Program-made: the position numbers and the translations under genes
The notes under the pieces: model-generated
What the model was told of the DNA's origin: nothing
Seen by the model: only the letters and a program-made list of their open reading frames with translations
The model's database searches: none
Virus record (IMG/VR): IMGVR_UViG_3300013137_000129
Location: 1 to 20,754 of that record
Origin: a virus
Direction: 5' to 3' (one strand)
Length of the DNA: 20,754 nucleotides
Shown here: positions 13,803 through 20,754 of the stretch, one piece after another
Position numbering within the stretch: position 1 is the stretch's first letter
How the letters are laid out: each line of letters begins with the position of its first letter

Positions 13803-16800
13803 GATTACACTTATACCTAATATTTTAAATCACGATGGCCGCGTTTCCGCTACTTTGCCATTTGTCAGGAATCTTCCGCTTAAAGAATATATTAAGCTTT
13901 CAAGCTTCAAAGCTGATGGATGGAAGATAATCGTTTCCGGGAAGCAAATAAAAGACCTAAATCAGTCAATAGACAATGAAGATGAGATTATTATAACCCC
14001 GGATGTCCAGCTTGAAGCCATCGGAGCATTCTTGTATTGGGCATTTGTTACCCATTGGTTTACTACCCTGGTAGTCATTGCTACTATTGCCACAAGTGTT
14101 ATCAGCTTAATGATGGCCCAGGGTATCCGCGCGCCAAGTTTTGGCACTGTAGGTGATGGTTTGGATGAAAGTAGTCCTACCTATGGATGGGATGGTATAT
14201 CAACGCAACAGGATGTGGGGATCCCCGTACCTATCATATTCGGAGAACACAAGGCCGGAGGCAATCTTGTTAGCCAATTTATTTCAAGTGACGGCGATAA
14301 AAATTATCTTAATGTCCTAATTGCTCTTTGTGAAGGTGAAATAGAAAGCATATCTGATATCAAAGTAAATGATCAGCCTATCGCTAACTTTTCCGGGATC
14401 ACCAACACTACTAAGCTCGGGACATCAGCCCAAGCGGTAATACCTAACTTTGAAGACCTGCATAGTACTTATAGTGTGGGGGTAGCATTAAACACACTAA
14501 ACAGCAACCACATCTATACTACCGACGGAATTGATATTGAGGGATTTGATGTCTTATTAACGCTTCCGAGCGGCTTATTTCAAACCGATTCCGGGACCGG
14601 AGCAATAAATAGTTGGGAGGTAACATACAAGGTTGAGTACAAACTGCATGCGGATAGTTCTTGGACTAATCTTGGAAATACCACTATATCCGATAAATCA
14701 AGAACCGCACTGCGCCGGACATTCAGTAAGCGCGGGCTAACTCCCGGTCAATATGATATCAGGGTTACAAGGGTGTCTGATGCCAGTACGCTTGATCCGG
14801 TCAAAACAGGAGATCTCACCTGGAGCAGCGTTGACGAGGTGACTACCGATGATTTGTCTTATCCCTATACCGCATTATTGGGGATAAAAGCCTTAGCCAG
14901 TGATCAGCTTTCCGGGGCAACTCCCAACTTTTCAGCGGTCGTAAAAGGCAAAAAGATACTAGCTCCAGATATCCGATATGGTGGCAATCCTATTTCTTGG
15001 GAGGACTACTATTGGGATGATGTAAATAGCCTTTGGAAGAGATTGTCTGACGATGCTTCCTGTACCTGGGATGGCGTTTCTTATGTAGAAACCTACTGTG
15101 CTAACCCGATTTGGTGTCTTAAATATTTACTTACCGATACCCGGTTTGGTTTAGGGGAATTTATAGCATCCAGTAATATCAATGCAGGCCAGTTCCTTGA
15201 TATGGCAAAATATTGTGACACCAAAGTAAGCGATGGTAATGGAGGATATGAGAAACGCTTCCGGCTTGATTTAGTAATAGATGGATCCACCAAGGCTCTT
15301 GATGCCATTCTACAGATCTGCGCCACCTTCCGGGCATTTCCTTTTTACTCGAATGACAGTATCAGCATAGTAATAGATAAAGCTGGTACTCCTGTCCAGC
15401 TTTTTGGTATGGGAAATATTATCAAGGATAGTTTTCAGCAATCTTGGAAATCCGTCAAAGATGTTCCGAACGTTATTGAGGTGCAATTCCTCGATAAGGA
15501 TCTTGACTATAAGCAAGAAACAATCGCGGTAATTGATGAGACTGCCCTTGCCGCGGGAGATCCTATGCGTAAGAAGCAGATTAAAGTATTCACAACCCGC
15601 AAAAGCTACGCCTTACGTGAGGGCAAATATGCGCTACTTAATTGCAAATATGTAAACAGATCCGTATCATTCAAAGCCGGCATGGATGCTATAGCTTGTC
15701 AGGCCGGAGATATTATAAGCGTGGCCCATGATGTTCCACAATGGGGCTTTTCCGGCCGGGTTCAATCCGGATCAACCACCACAAAGGTTAAATTAGATCA
15801 AAGCGTCACAATAGAAGCCGGCAAAACCTATAAAATTATGGTTAGATTTGCTGACGATACAATTGTGGAAAAGACCGTTAGCGATGCAGCCGGGACCTAT
15901 ACAGAAGTAACGGTAAGTGTAGCCTTCAGCCAGGCGCCAGCGGCCGGAGATATCTATTCTTTTGGTGAAAATAACAAAGTTAAAAAGGATTTTAGGGTAA
16001 TAGGGATTAAAAGGGAGAATGAAGGTGAAGTTGAAATTCTTGGCATTGAATACAACAGTAACATTTACGATACAGATTCGATTACCATTCCAACCAATAA
16101 CTCTTCGTCCTTGACGTTAACCGTTCCACCTGTCACTTCACTTGAATTGACTGAAGGGGTTGCGGTATTACCTTCCGGTGTCGTTAAAAGCACTATAGAG
16201 GTTTGGTTTCAAAAACCGGACGATATCGGCTGTCAAAATAAATATTATTATGCAAAGATATTTCTTTCCGATGATGGCGGAGTGAGTTATTACCCGGTAG
16301 GGGTATCTTATGGCATTAATTATACAATCGATAAAGAACTGATTAAGAATACGACCTATTATGTTAAGGTGCTGACTGTTTGCACAAATGGCATGGAGGG
16401 GATTTTAAGCGATGCGCCAACAGATAGTATCTTGATCCAGGGACGCCAAACGCCCCCGGCATTAGTTACGGGATTCGCTTATTCATGGGGATCAGAATTG
16501 GAATTGACCTGGGGAAGCGTTACCAGCTTGGATTTAGCCGGATATGAGATTCGTGATGAGGATTCGAATTGGGGGACTGACAGTATTCATCTTATCTTTA
16601 GGGGGTTGGCAAACAAGAAAATATTAATACCTGCGACTCGTTCCCCGGGTACCTATTACATAAGGGCATTTAATTCAAGTAAGATATATTCGATATCTTC
16701 GGCATCAGTGACTCCGGCAAACGCCGCGCCGGCAGTTCCTACCGGGTTAGGCGTAGATATCTTTTTTAACATCGCAAGATTGTATTGGACTGACCTTTCG

Positions 16801-18210
16801 GCTACCGACATTTTAAATTATGAAGTTTGGGTATCAAAAACAAACGCCTGGGCGGGTGAAGAGACCCTTCTTTCTAAGGTATCAGGTAGAAATTGTACCG
16901 TTCAAGGTGAGACCGCTTTAAATGGTATAGCCGATGATGATGGTATTGCCAATACCGATTATATAACTGACTTGACACTTGCCGGATTTGGCACTGATTA
17001 TTGGGTGGGCAGTTATGTAGAGATCATTTCCGGGACCGGATCCGGACAGGAAAAGAAAATTACCGGATACAATACCACCACAGGGAAATTTACCCTAGCT
17101 TCTGCCTGGACTACAAAACCAGATACAACCTCTAAATTTTTCGTACACTCCACAAGATATTATAAGGTGAGAGGCGTAGATAGATATGGCGAGGGAGCGT
17201 TGACATCTTCCGTGGAGGTAAAGTTTATTGAATTTACCGAGAGTATGCTTTCTGATCAGGCAATAACTGGCCGTAAGATATATGCTTCAGATATTATCAC
17301 TTTATCAGCGCAGATAAAAGACGCGATCATTACAAGCGCAAAGATTTTGAGCTTGGATGGGAGTAAGATTACCGCTAATTCGATAACAGTATCGAAATTG
17401 GCCAGCGATGCGGTCCCACCTAAGACCTTTTATCAGAATGACGCTCCTACCACCGGCATGAACACCGGAGATTACTGGGTAGACACAAATGACAGCAATA
17501 AGCTTTATATCTATCAATCCAGTACGTGGGTAGAGGTTTCTTCCGGGGGCGGTGCCGGTGGAGGCATAACCGTATTTAGACAGACATCTATTCCTACGTC
17601 TACGAGTGCCGGGGATTTGTGGATCGATACAGATGATGGAGATAAGTTATATCGCGCGACAAACGCCGGAGACACAACGATTGCTGCCGGACATTGGGAG
17701 CAGATCAATATTGCCACCGCAACCGGATGGGCGCATGCATCTGACATCACAAAAATAGACGGTGGGGATATCTATACAGGATCCATTACCGCTAACAAGA
17801 TATCAGTATCCCAATTGTCGGCAATCGTAGCAGATCTCGGAACAATTACGGCCGGGACCATTACCGGGGCGACCGTTAGGACAGCTGCATCTGGGGCCCG
17901 GGTATTATTGGATACGGATAAGCTAGTCGCTTATGATGACGCAGCTGCCGAGGTTTTTAAGGTATTAATTACCGGAACTGATGTCGGAGATGTCATAATA
18001 GGTGATTTTGCCGGAGATAAGGGCGTTAAGTGGGATAAATCTACTGGCATTTTTGAAATGAGGGGTAAATTGAAGGCCACATCTGGAGATTTCACCGGTA
18101 CCGTGAACGTGGGCACTGCCGGTAAAGTATATATAGATGGGGCAAACGAAGTAATTAAAGTTTACGACGCCTCGAGTAATTTGAGGGTTGAACTAGGGAA
18201 ATTAAGCTAA
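13795..18210 (+). CDS. Central tail fibre: gpI-like N-terminus fused to gpJ-like host-specificity protein
   Basis: A 1471-residue protein at the end of the tail module. Residues 1-70 resemble a small beta-grasp domain (IIVSGKQIKDLNQSIDNEDE). Residues 75-108 form one long hydrophobic stretch (AIGAFLYWAFVTHWF, TTLVVIATIATSVISLMM), as in lambda I proteins. From about 128 (YGWDGISTQQDVGIPVPIIFGE) the J-type hub follows. Fibronectin-like segments lie near 777, 885 and 977, and two GDxWxDTxDxxKLY units at about 1221 and 1272 flank a SSGGGAGGG linker. The C-terminus is repetitive and beta-rich. J proteins form the trimeric tip that binds the receptor. There is no variable repeat here, so the DGR target is separate. 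Confidence 0.9.
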   Translation: MVKITLIPNILNHDGRVSATLPFVRNLPLKEYIKLSSFKADGWKIIVSGKQIKDLNQSIDNEDEIIITPDVQLEAIGAFLYWAFVTHWFTTLVVIATIATSVISLMMAQGIRAPSFGTVGDGLDESSPTYGWDGISTQQDVGIPVPIIFGEHKAGGNLVSQFISSDGDKNYLNVLIALCEGEIESISDIKVNDQPIANFSGITNTTKLGTSAQAVIPNFEDLHSTYSVGVALNTLNSNHIYTTDGIDIEGFDVLLTLPSGLFQTDSGTGAINSWEVTYKVEYKLHADSSWTNLGNTTISDKSRTALRRTFSKRGLTPGQYDIRVTRVSDASTLDPVKTGDLTWSSVDEVTTDDLSYPYTALLGIKALASDQLSGATPNFSAVVKGKKILAPDIRYGGNPISWEDYYWDDVNSLWKRLSDDASCTWDGVSYVETYCANPIWCLKYLLTDTRFGLGEFIASSNINAGQFLDMAKYCDTKVSDGNGGYEKRFRLDLVIDGSTKALDAILQICATFRAFPFYSNDSISIVIDKAGTPVQLFGMGNIIKDSFQQSWKSVKDVPNVIEVQFLDKDLDYKQETIAVIDETALAAGDPMRKKQIKVFTTRKSYALREGKYALLNCKYVNRSVSFKAGMDAIACQAGDIISVAHDVPQWGFSGRVQSGSTTTKVKLDQSVTIEAGKTYKIMVRFADDTIVEKTVSDAAGTYTEVTVSVAFSQAPAAGDIYSFGENNKVKKDFRVIGIKRENEGEVEILGIEYNSNIYDTDSITIPTNNSSSLTLTVPPVTSLELTEGVAVLPSGVVKSTIEVWFQKPDDIGCQNKYYYAKIFLSDDGGVSYYPVGVSYGINYTIDKELIKNTTYYVKVLTVCTNGMEGILSDAPTDSILIQGRQTPPALVTGFAYSWGSELELTWGSVTSLDLAGYEIRDEDSNWGTDSIHLIFRGLANKKILIPATRSPGTYYIRAFNSSKIYSISSASVTPANAAPAVPTGLGVDIFFNIARLYWTDLSATDILNYEVWVSKTNAWAGEETLLSKVSGRNCTVQGETALNGIADDDGIANTDYITDLTLAGFGTDYWVGSYVEIISGTGSGQEKKITGYNTTTGKFTLASAWTTKPDTTSKFFVHSTRYYKVRGVDRYGEGALTSSVEVKFIEFTESMLSDQAITGRKIYASDIITLSAQIKDAIITSAKILSLDGSKITANSITVSKLASDAVPPKTFYQNDAPTTGMNTGDYWVDTNDSNKLYIYQSSTWVEVSSGGGAGGGITVFRQTSIPTSTSAGDLWIDTDDGDKLYRATNAGDTTIAAGHWEQINIATATGWAHASDITKIDGGDIYTGSITANKISVSQLSAIVADLGTITAGTITGATVRTAASGARVLLDTDKLVAYDDAAAEVFKVLITGTDVGDVIIGDFAGDKGVKWDKSTGIFEMRGKLKATSGDFTGTVNVGTAGKVYIDGANEVIKVYDASSNLRVELGKLS

Positions 18211-18509
18211 TGTCTGATTATGGATTAAGAATAAAAGATGCTGTGGGAAATATCTTACTTGCGATTACTGATCGGATCACTCGCTTTAGGTATAGTAATT
18301 TGGTATCGTCTGGCGCATCGGGAAATACAACGTTAAGCGATATTGCCGGTCTTTCATCAGTAGAATTCGGAATAGTAGTTAATGCGGCTTCATATACCAC
18401 TACGCCGCACGCAGTAACAAGATCAGGGACGACATTATCATGGGCGCCCAACAGTGGAACTCAATACACATCAGGGGATACATTAGTATTTTTATTTTTA
18501 TATACTTAA
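18210..18509 (+). CDS. Small tail-tip protein with YGxRIK opening
   Basis: A 99-residue protein, start overlapping the J-like stop by one base (TAATG). It opens MSDYGLRIKDAVGNILLAI, a pattern shared with the next gene (MAYGIRIKNSSGEIQID), and ends in a short beta-rich region (SGTTLSWAPNSGTQYTSGDTLVFLFLYT). Small proteins with a YGxxIxNxxG opening are commonly found after J in marine and environmental siphophages and are thought to be tip or fibre components. That role is inferred. It abuts the next gene (TAA then ATG), indicating coupled expression. Confidence 0.7.
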   Translation: MSDYGLRIKDAVGNILLAITDRITRFRYSNLVSSGASGNTTLSDIAGLSSVEFGIVVNAASYTTTPHAVTRSGTTLSWAPNSGTQYTSGDTLVFLFLYT

Positions 18510-19223
18510 ATGGCATACGGCATACGCATAAAAAATAGTAGCGGCGAAATTCAAATCGACGGAGATTACCGGAACCTTGAATATAAGCAAGGAGGTACCG
18601 GAGCCACGATTTCGCACGGAGGTACGGGTTACACCTATGCGACAACAATAGGTATAACGGCCAGTTCATTGGTTCCGCTTATCCTTATTCGCCCGGGAAC
18701 ATCAAGGTTTGTTACCTTGTTAAGCTATGATAAAAGCGGCAGCGATTATAACGGGTTTAAGATGACCACAGAAAGCGGCCAATCAGATACCATAGATTGG
18801 AAATGCTACCGCGAAACTACAACAAATAGTACCGGTTATGGGATGAGGATTTTTAATAGTTCTGGGGATGCGGTATTTCATTCAGCATCGGAATACTTAA
18901 AGATTCTTCAAATAAATAGCATAAGTTTAGGTAATCCTTCATTTAGTTCTTGGCCATACACGGATATAACGCATTCATCTTACAGCAATCCGTATTATAT
19001 CTTAACTCCCATAGGGAAATGGATTACAGATTATGTTGGGCCAACGCCACCAATACCACCCGGCATGTATCATTTTTATGGAATGGTGATTGGGATGAAA
19101 AAATTAAGCTCAACTTCTGTTCGTGTGGGATGGTTTAATTTAGCAAATTACAATATTCCGGGAGCACCTTCAGGGACAAATACCGGATGGAATCCAACGG
19201 TTCAATTAATCGTTTGTCAATAG
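18510..19223 (+). CDS. Tail-tip or fibre-associated protein, two YGxRI units
   Basis: A 237-residue protein. The opening YGIRIKNSSGEIQID (residues 3-17) recurs as YGMRIFNSSGDAVFH (110-124), so the protein looks like two related units. The sequence is rich in Ser, Thr, Gly and aromatic residues, and the end (VGPTPPIPPG, then TSVRVGWFNL and VQLIVCQ) is beta-type. It has no signal peptide or TM segment. Together with the preceding paralogous opening, it probably belongs to the tail tip and may aid host recognition. The specific family is unknown. Confidence 0.68.
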   Translation: MAYGIRIKNSSGEIQIDGDYRNLEYKQGGTGATISHGGTGYTYATTIGITASSLVPLILIRPGTSRFVTLLSYDKSGSDYNGFKMTTESGQSDTIDWKCYRETTTNSTGYGMRIFNSSGDAVFHSASEYLKILQINSISLGNPSFSSWPYTDITHSSYSNPYYILTPIGKWITDYVGPTPPIPPGMYHFYGMVIGMKKLSSTSVRVGWFNLANYNIPGAPSGTNTGWNPTVQLIVCQ

Positions 19224-19231
19224 GAGAGGAA

Positions 19232-19450
19232 ATGAGGTTTGTATTTTTAGTTTTTATTATCTTAATTTCAGGATGTGCCGCCGGTGGAAAAGTCGATTCC
19301 CATTTTAGAGAAAGCATCTATGTCCGCAAGAGCATGTGTCCACAACGCACAATGCCGGAATATCATAATTACGGAGATGTCGTCGATAAATCAGTATATC
19401 GAAGGATGCCTTCATACATGCAAGATTGCTATGAAAGGATTGAGCAATGA
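19232..19450 (+). CDS. Small lipoprotein, possible outer-membrane lysis component
   Basis: A 72-residue protein. ATG 19232 is chosen because AGGAGAGG lies just upstream and gives a clean lipoprotein signal; the frame remains open to 19187. Residues 1-14 form a signal peptide, MRFVFLVFIILISG, followed by C15 in the lipobox LISGC. The mature part (about 58 residues) is hydrophilic with two cysteines. A phage lipoprotein of this size in this place could be an outer-membrane spanin or a superinfection-exclusion protein. It is not proline-rich like lambda Rz1. The lipobox is the main direct hint of a diderm host. Confidence 0.7.
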   Translation: MRFVFLVFIILISGCAAGGKVDSHFRESIYVRKSMCPQRTMPEYHNYGDVVDKSVYRRMPSYMQDCYERIEQ

Positions 19451-19617
19451 CAAGAGAAAAACTGATAAATCTAAAAGAACAATTAGTGACAAAACTGGCA
19501 GAGGTTGAGCAGGGGATTGAACGGGCCACGTTCGCTAAGCATCAATTGATTGGAAGAATTTCACAGTTGGATGAACTCATAATAGAGATAGATAAAAAAT
19601 CAACAGGGGGGTCGTAG
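19447..19617 (+). CDS. 56-residue coiled-coil protein
   Basis: A short gene joined to the lipoprotein by an ATGA overlap and ending 1 nt before the next start. Residues 4-50 (EKLINLKEQLVTKLAEVEQG then ERATFAKHQLIGRISQLDEL) have hydrophobic residues at heptad spacing, so a helical coiled coil is likely. There is no TM segment or cysteine. Position between a lipoprotein and a one-TM coiled-coil protein suggests a shared complex, but function is unknown. Confidence 0.6.
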   Translation: MTREKLINLKEQLVTKLAEVEQGIERATFAKHQLIGRISQLDELIIEIDKKSTGGS

Positions 19618-19618
19618 T

Positions 19619-19960
19619 ATGGATACCGCGGGGGCTATAGCGAGGACTGGAATAATCGATAGCGTTAAAGATCTAGGGTTTGGGGTTGGTTTTATGGCAT
19701 TATGCTTTATTATCGTATTTTATATTCTTAGGCAACAAAAGGAGATCCTTGAACAAGCCAAAGAAGAGCGCGCGGTATTTTTAGATACGATTCGACAATT
19801 TACTAAAGCAATTGAGGAGCACACGTCCCAAGCGCGAGAATTTCACTCTACGATGGCCAAGGCTAACGAATTCCAACGAGAAGAACATAAAGACATGGCT
19901 GATTCGCAGAATTCAATCTGTCAGACACTATCGTTGGTTGCCGCAAAATTGGCCAGTTAA
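19619..19960 (+). CDS. One-TM coiled-coil protein, holin/BhlA-like in form
   Basis: A 113-residue protein with an N-terminal amphipathic stretch, one TM segment at about 20-38 (GFGVGFMALCFIIVFYILR), then a long charged helix (QQKEILEQAKEERAVFLD, then EEHTSQAREFHSTMAKANEF). This form resembles BhlA/UviB holin-like proteins and also inner-membrane spanins. The lipoprotein lying 0.2 kb upstream makes an inner-membrane/outer-membrane pair conceivable. Start ATG 19619 has a G-rich SD (GGGGGG). Lysis function is inferred, and neither endolysin nor a second holin is seen in the window. Confidence 0.65.
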   Translation: MDTAGAIARTGIIDSVKDLGFGVGFMALCFIIVFYILRQQKEILEQAKEERAVFLDTIRQFTKAIEEHTSQAREFHSTMAKANEFQREEHKDMADSQNSICQTLSLVAAKLAS

Positions 19961-19961
19961 A

Positions 19962-20132
19962 ATGGAATACCATAAATTTTGCCCGGAGTGCAAGGGTAGA
20001 ATATTAACGATAGAACAGATGCGCGAAAACAAGCCATGCGAATGGTGTCAAAAGAAACATGGTGAGGATCCCGGAGAGGCGAAATGGCCGAATCCGGCGC
20101 AGGAGGTTAAATTACAAACCCATGGATACTAA
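19962..20132 (+). CDS. 56-residue zinc-ribbon protein
   Basis: MEYHKFCPECKGRI opens the protein, and CPEC (7-10) and CEWC (26-29 or so) form two CxxC knuckles separated by about 15 residues, the spacing of a small zinc ribbon. The remainder is polar. No SD is seen; the ATG follows the previous stop by one base (TAA then AATG), so translation may depend on the gene before. It could be a small regulator or a structural zinc protein; nothing fixes its role. It overlaps the next gene by 11 nt. Confidence 0.6.
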   Translation: MEYHKFCPECKGRILTIEQMRENKPCEWCQKKHGEDPGEAKWPNPAQEVKLQTHGY

Positions 20133-20322
20133 TCATTTGATCAAGCGTGAAGATTTTGTTAAGGATTTTCTAAAGATTATTGACCGGATATTATCACGGG
20201 AGTTGCCGAAGAAAGGATCAAACGAAGATATGATTCGGCAGTCGTATAACAGCATTTATATTCGGGTAAGGCATATCAATGAAGGGTGCCGGGCAATATC
20301 GCAGCCTAATAATGGCGATTAA
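20122..20322 (+). CDS. 66-residue hypothetical protein
   Basis: A short helical protein, MDTNHLIKREDFVKDFLKII opening, basic and acidic residues in balance, ending CRAISQPNNGD. ATG 20122 is chosen within an 11-nt overlap with the zinc-ribbon gene. AGGAGG (20101-20106) lies 15 bases before it, longer than usual spacing. The stop codon TAA is part of copy 3 of the CACGTG repeat. No family is recognised. Confidence 0.55.
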   Translation: MDTNHLIKREDFVKDFLKIIDRILSRELPKKGSNEDMIRQSYNSIYIRVRHINEGCRAISQPNNGD

Positions 20323-20340
20323 TTCACGTGAAATAATTAG
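20319..20340 (+). repeat. Start-associated repeat, copy 3
   Basis: The first 18 bases, TTAATTCACGTGAAATAA, equal those of copies 1 and 2; the end differs (TTAG in place of ATTAACC). The copy includes the stop codon of the preceding gene (TAA at 20320-20322) and is followed directly by the SD AGGAGG of the next gene. The TTCACGTGAA palindrome is at 20323-20332. Confidence 0.88.
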
Positions 20341-20352
20341 AGGAGGTGCGAC

Positions 20353-20484
20353 ATGTTAGGACTCGTGAAACTCGTTTTAAGCGCTAATTTCTGGATCGGG
20401 GCCGTTATTTCAGCCTTAGCGGTGGTTGGTTACCTATATTATACCGGATCCACGCTGAATTGGAAGCCAGCTAAGAAGAAATAA
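20353..20484 (+). CDS. 43-residue one-TM protein
   Basis: A short frame opening MLGLVKLVLSANFWIGAVIS, with one TM segment at about 12-30, a cytoplasmic or periplasmic tail TGSTLNWKPAKKK and a strong SD (GAGGAGGTG, ending five bases before ATG). The start follows copy 3 of the CACGTG repeat, as do the decoration and tail-tube genes. Small one-TM proteins near the lysis region can be holins or antiholins, but size alone does not prove this. Confidence 0.6.
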   Translation: MLGLVKLVLSANFWIGAVISALAVVGYLYYTGSTLNWKPAKKK

Positions 20485-20494
20485 GGGGTATAAA

Positions 20495-20754
20495 ATGGCA
20501 GAGGTAGAGAAATTCGATCTTAAAAAATTCTTTTCAGGTTTTATTAGCCCGGTAACAAATGCCAAGAATGTGCAATTTCTATTATGGCTCGCTGTCATTG
20601 TTTTTGCCGGATTCACTATCTGGAGGGCCTTTTTTATGCCTACGCAGGCCCAGAGACAGACAACCGGGATCCTGGCGTTACCGGGGAGCCATGTAACCTA
20701 TGCGCCCCAGCAATCGCAGAAACAAGAGGTAAAAAAGCGGCCTTGGTGGCTGCC
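20495..20754 (+). CDS. Membrane protein, truncated by the window end
   Basis: 86 full codons are visible and the frame stays open at the window end. The opening is hydrophilic (MAEVEKFDLKKFF). One TM segment lies at about 27-45 (VQFLLWLAVIVFAGFTIWRAF), followed by a Gln-, Pro- and Lys-rich region ending KKRPWWL. SD AAGGGG precedes the ATG. The topology suggests a single-pass envelope protein, but no family can be named from this part. Confidence 0.6.
   Translation, partial: MAEVEKFDLKKFFSGFISPVTNAKNVQFLLWLAVIVFAGFTIWRAFFMPTQAQRQTTGILALPGSHVTYAPQQSQKQEVKKRPWWL

Noticed and set aside
13795-18210. A second variable repeat in the J-like gene
   Set aside because: I looked for the GCRF end and the TR-like fixed bases in the J-like and tip genes and found no match. 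The GDxWxDT units are ordinary protein repeats.
19187-19231. Earlier start for the lipoprotein gene
   Set aside because: It would place a polar stretch before the signal peptide and lacks an SD; ATG 19232 has AGGAGAGG upstream.
1-20754. CRISPR array, tRNA, insertion sequence or integrase attachment site
   Set aside because: No regularly spaced repeats, cloverleaf sequence, transposase or integrase was found on either strand.

Overview
The window is one strand-coherent piece of a tailed-phage (siphovirus) genome, free phage or prophage. Every supported gene lies on the + strand. The gene order follows the lambda head and tail module closely: W-like connector, portal B, protease C with a nested Nu3-like scaffold, decoration D-like, major capsid E, FII-, Z- and U-like connector and tail genes, tail tube V, G/GT chaperones with a programmed -1 frameshift, tape measure H, then M-, L- and K-like tail-tip genes and a very large I+J fusion. 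No integrase, terminase or replication gene is present, so the ends of the genome and the lifestyle cannot be read here. A small lipobox protein near the right end suggests a diderm host. The lineage cannot be named from this sequence.

Left end (1-2463): a diversity-generating retroelement (DGR). It has the 3' end of a target gene with a 114-bp variable repeat (VR, 265-378), a 114-bp template repeat (TR, 459-572), a 123-nt spacer and a DGR-type reverse transcriptase (696-1724). VR and TR align without gaps. All 15 differences fall on template adenines, the mark of adenine-specific mutagenic retrohoming. Two small genes of unknown function follow the reverse transcriptase. An intergenic region with a possible promoter, a hairpin and a strong intrinsic terminator closes the block.

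Middle (2474-18210): the morphogenesis operon. Genes are packed with 1-14 nt overlaps or short gaps and mostly good Shine-Dalgarno (SD) sites. Head genes run to about 8.5 kb and tail genes from there to 18.2 kb. Notable expression devices are an in-frame internal start with its own SD inside the protease gene (5255), an A AAA AAC slippery site with a downstream hairpin (10571-10619), and a hairpin directly after the capsid gene.

Right end (18210-20754): two related small tail-tip or receptor-region genes, then a run of very small genes (lipoprotein, coiled coil, one-TM plus coiled coil, zinc ribbon, and further one-TM proteins) that sits where lysis genes are usually found. No endolysin is visible. 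A 22-25 nt sequence with a CACGTG core recurs three times, each copy between a stop codon and the SD of the next gene (5662, 8958, 20319).

The DGR is the most striking system. Its target is a separate protein, not the J-like fibre, and the element lies beside the head-gene start. The three-copy start-associated repeat is the least explained signal.
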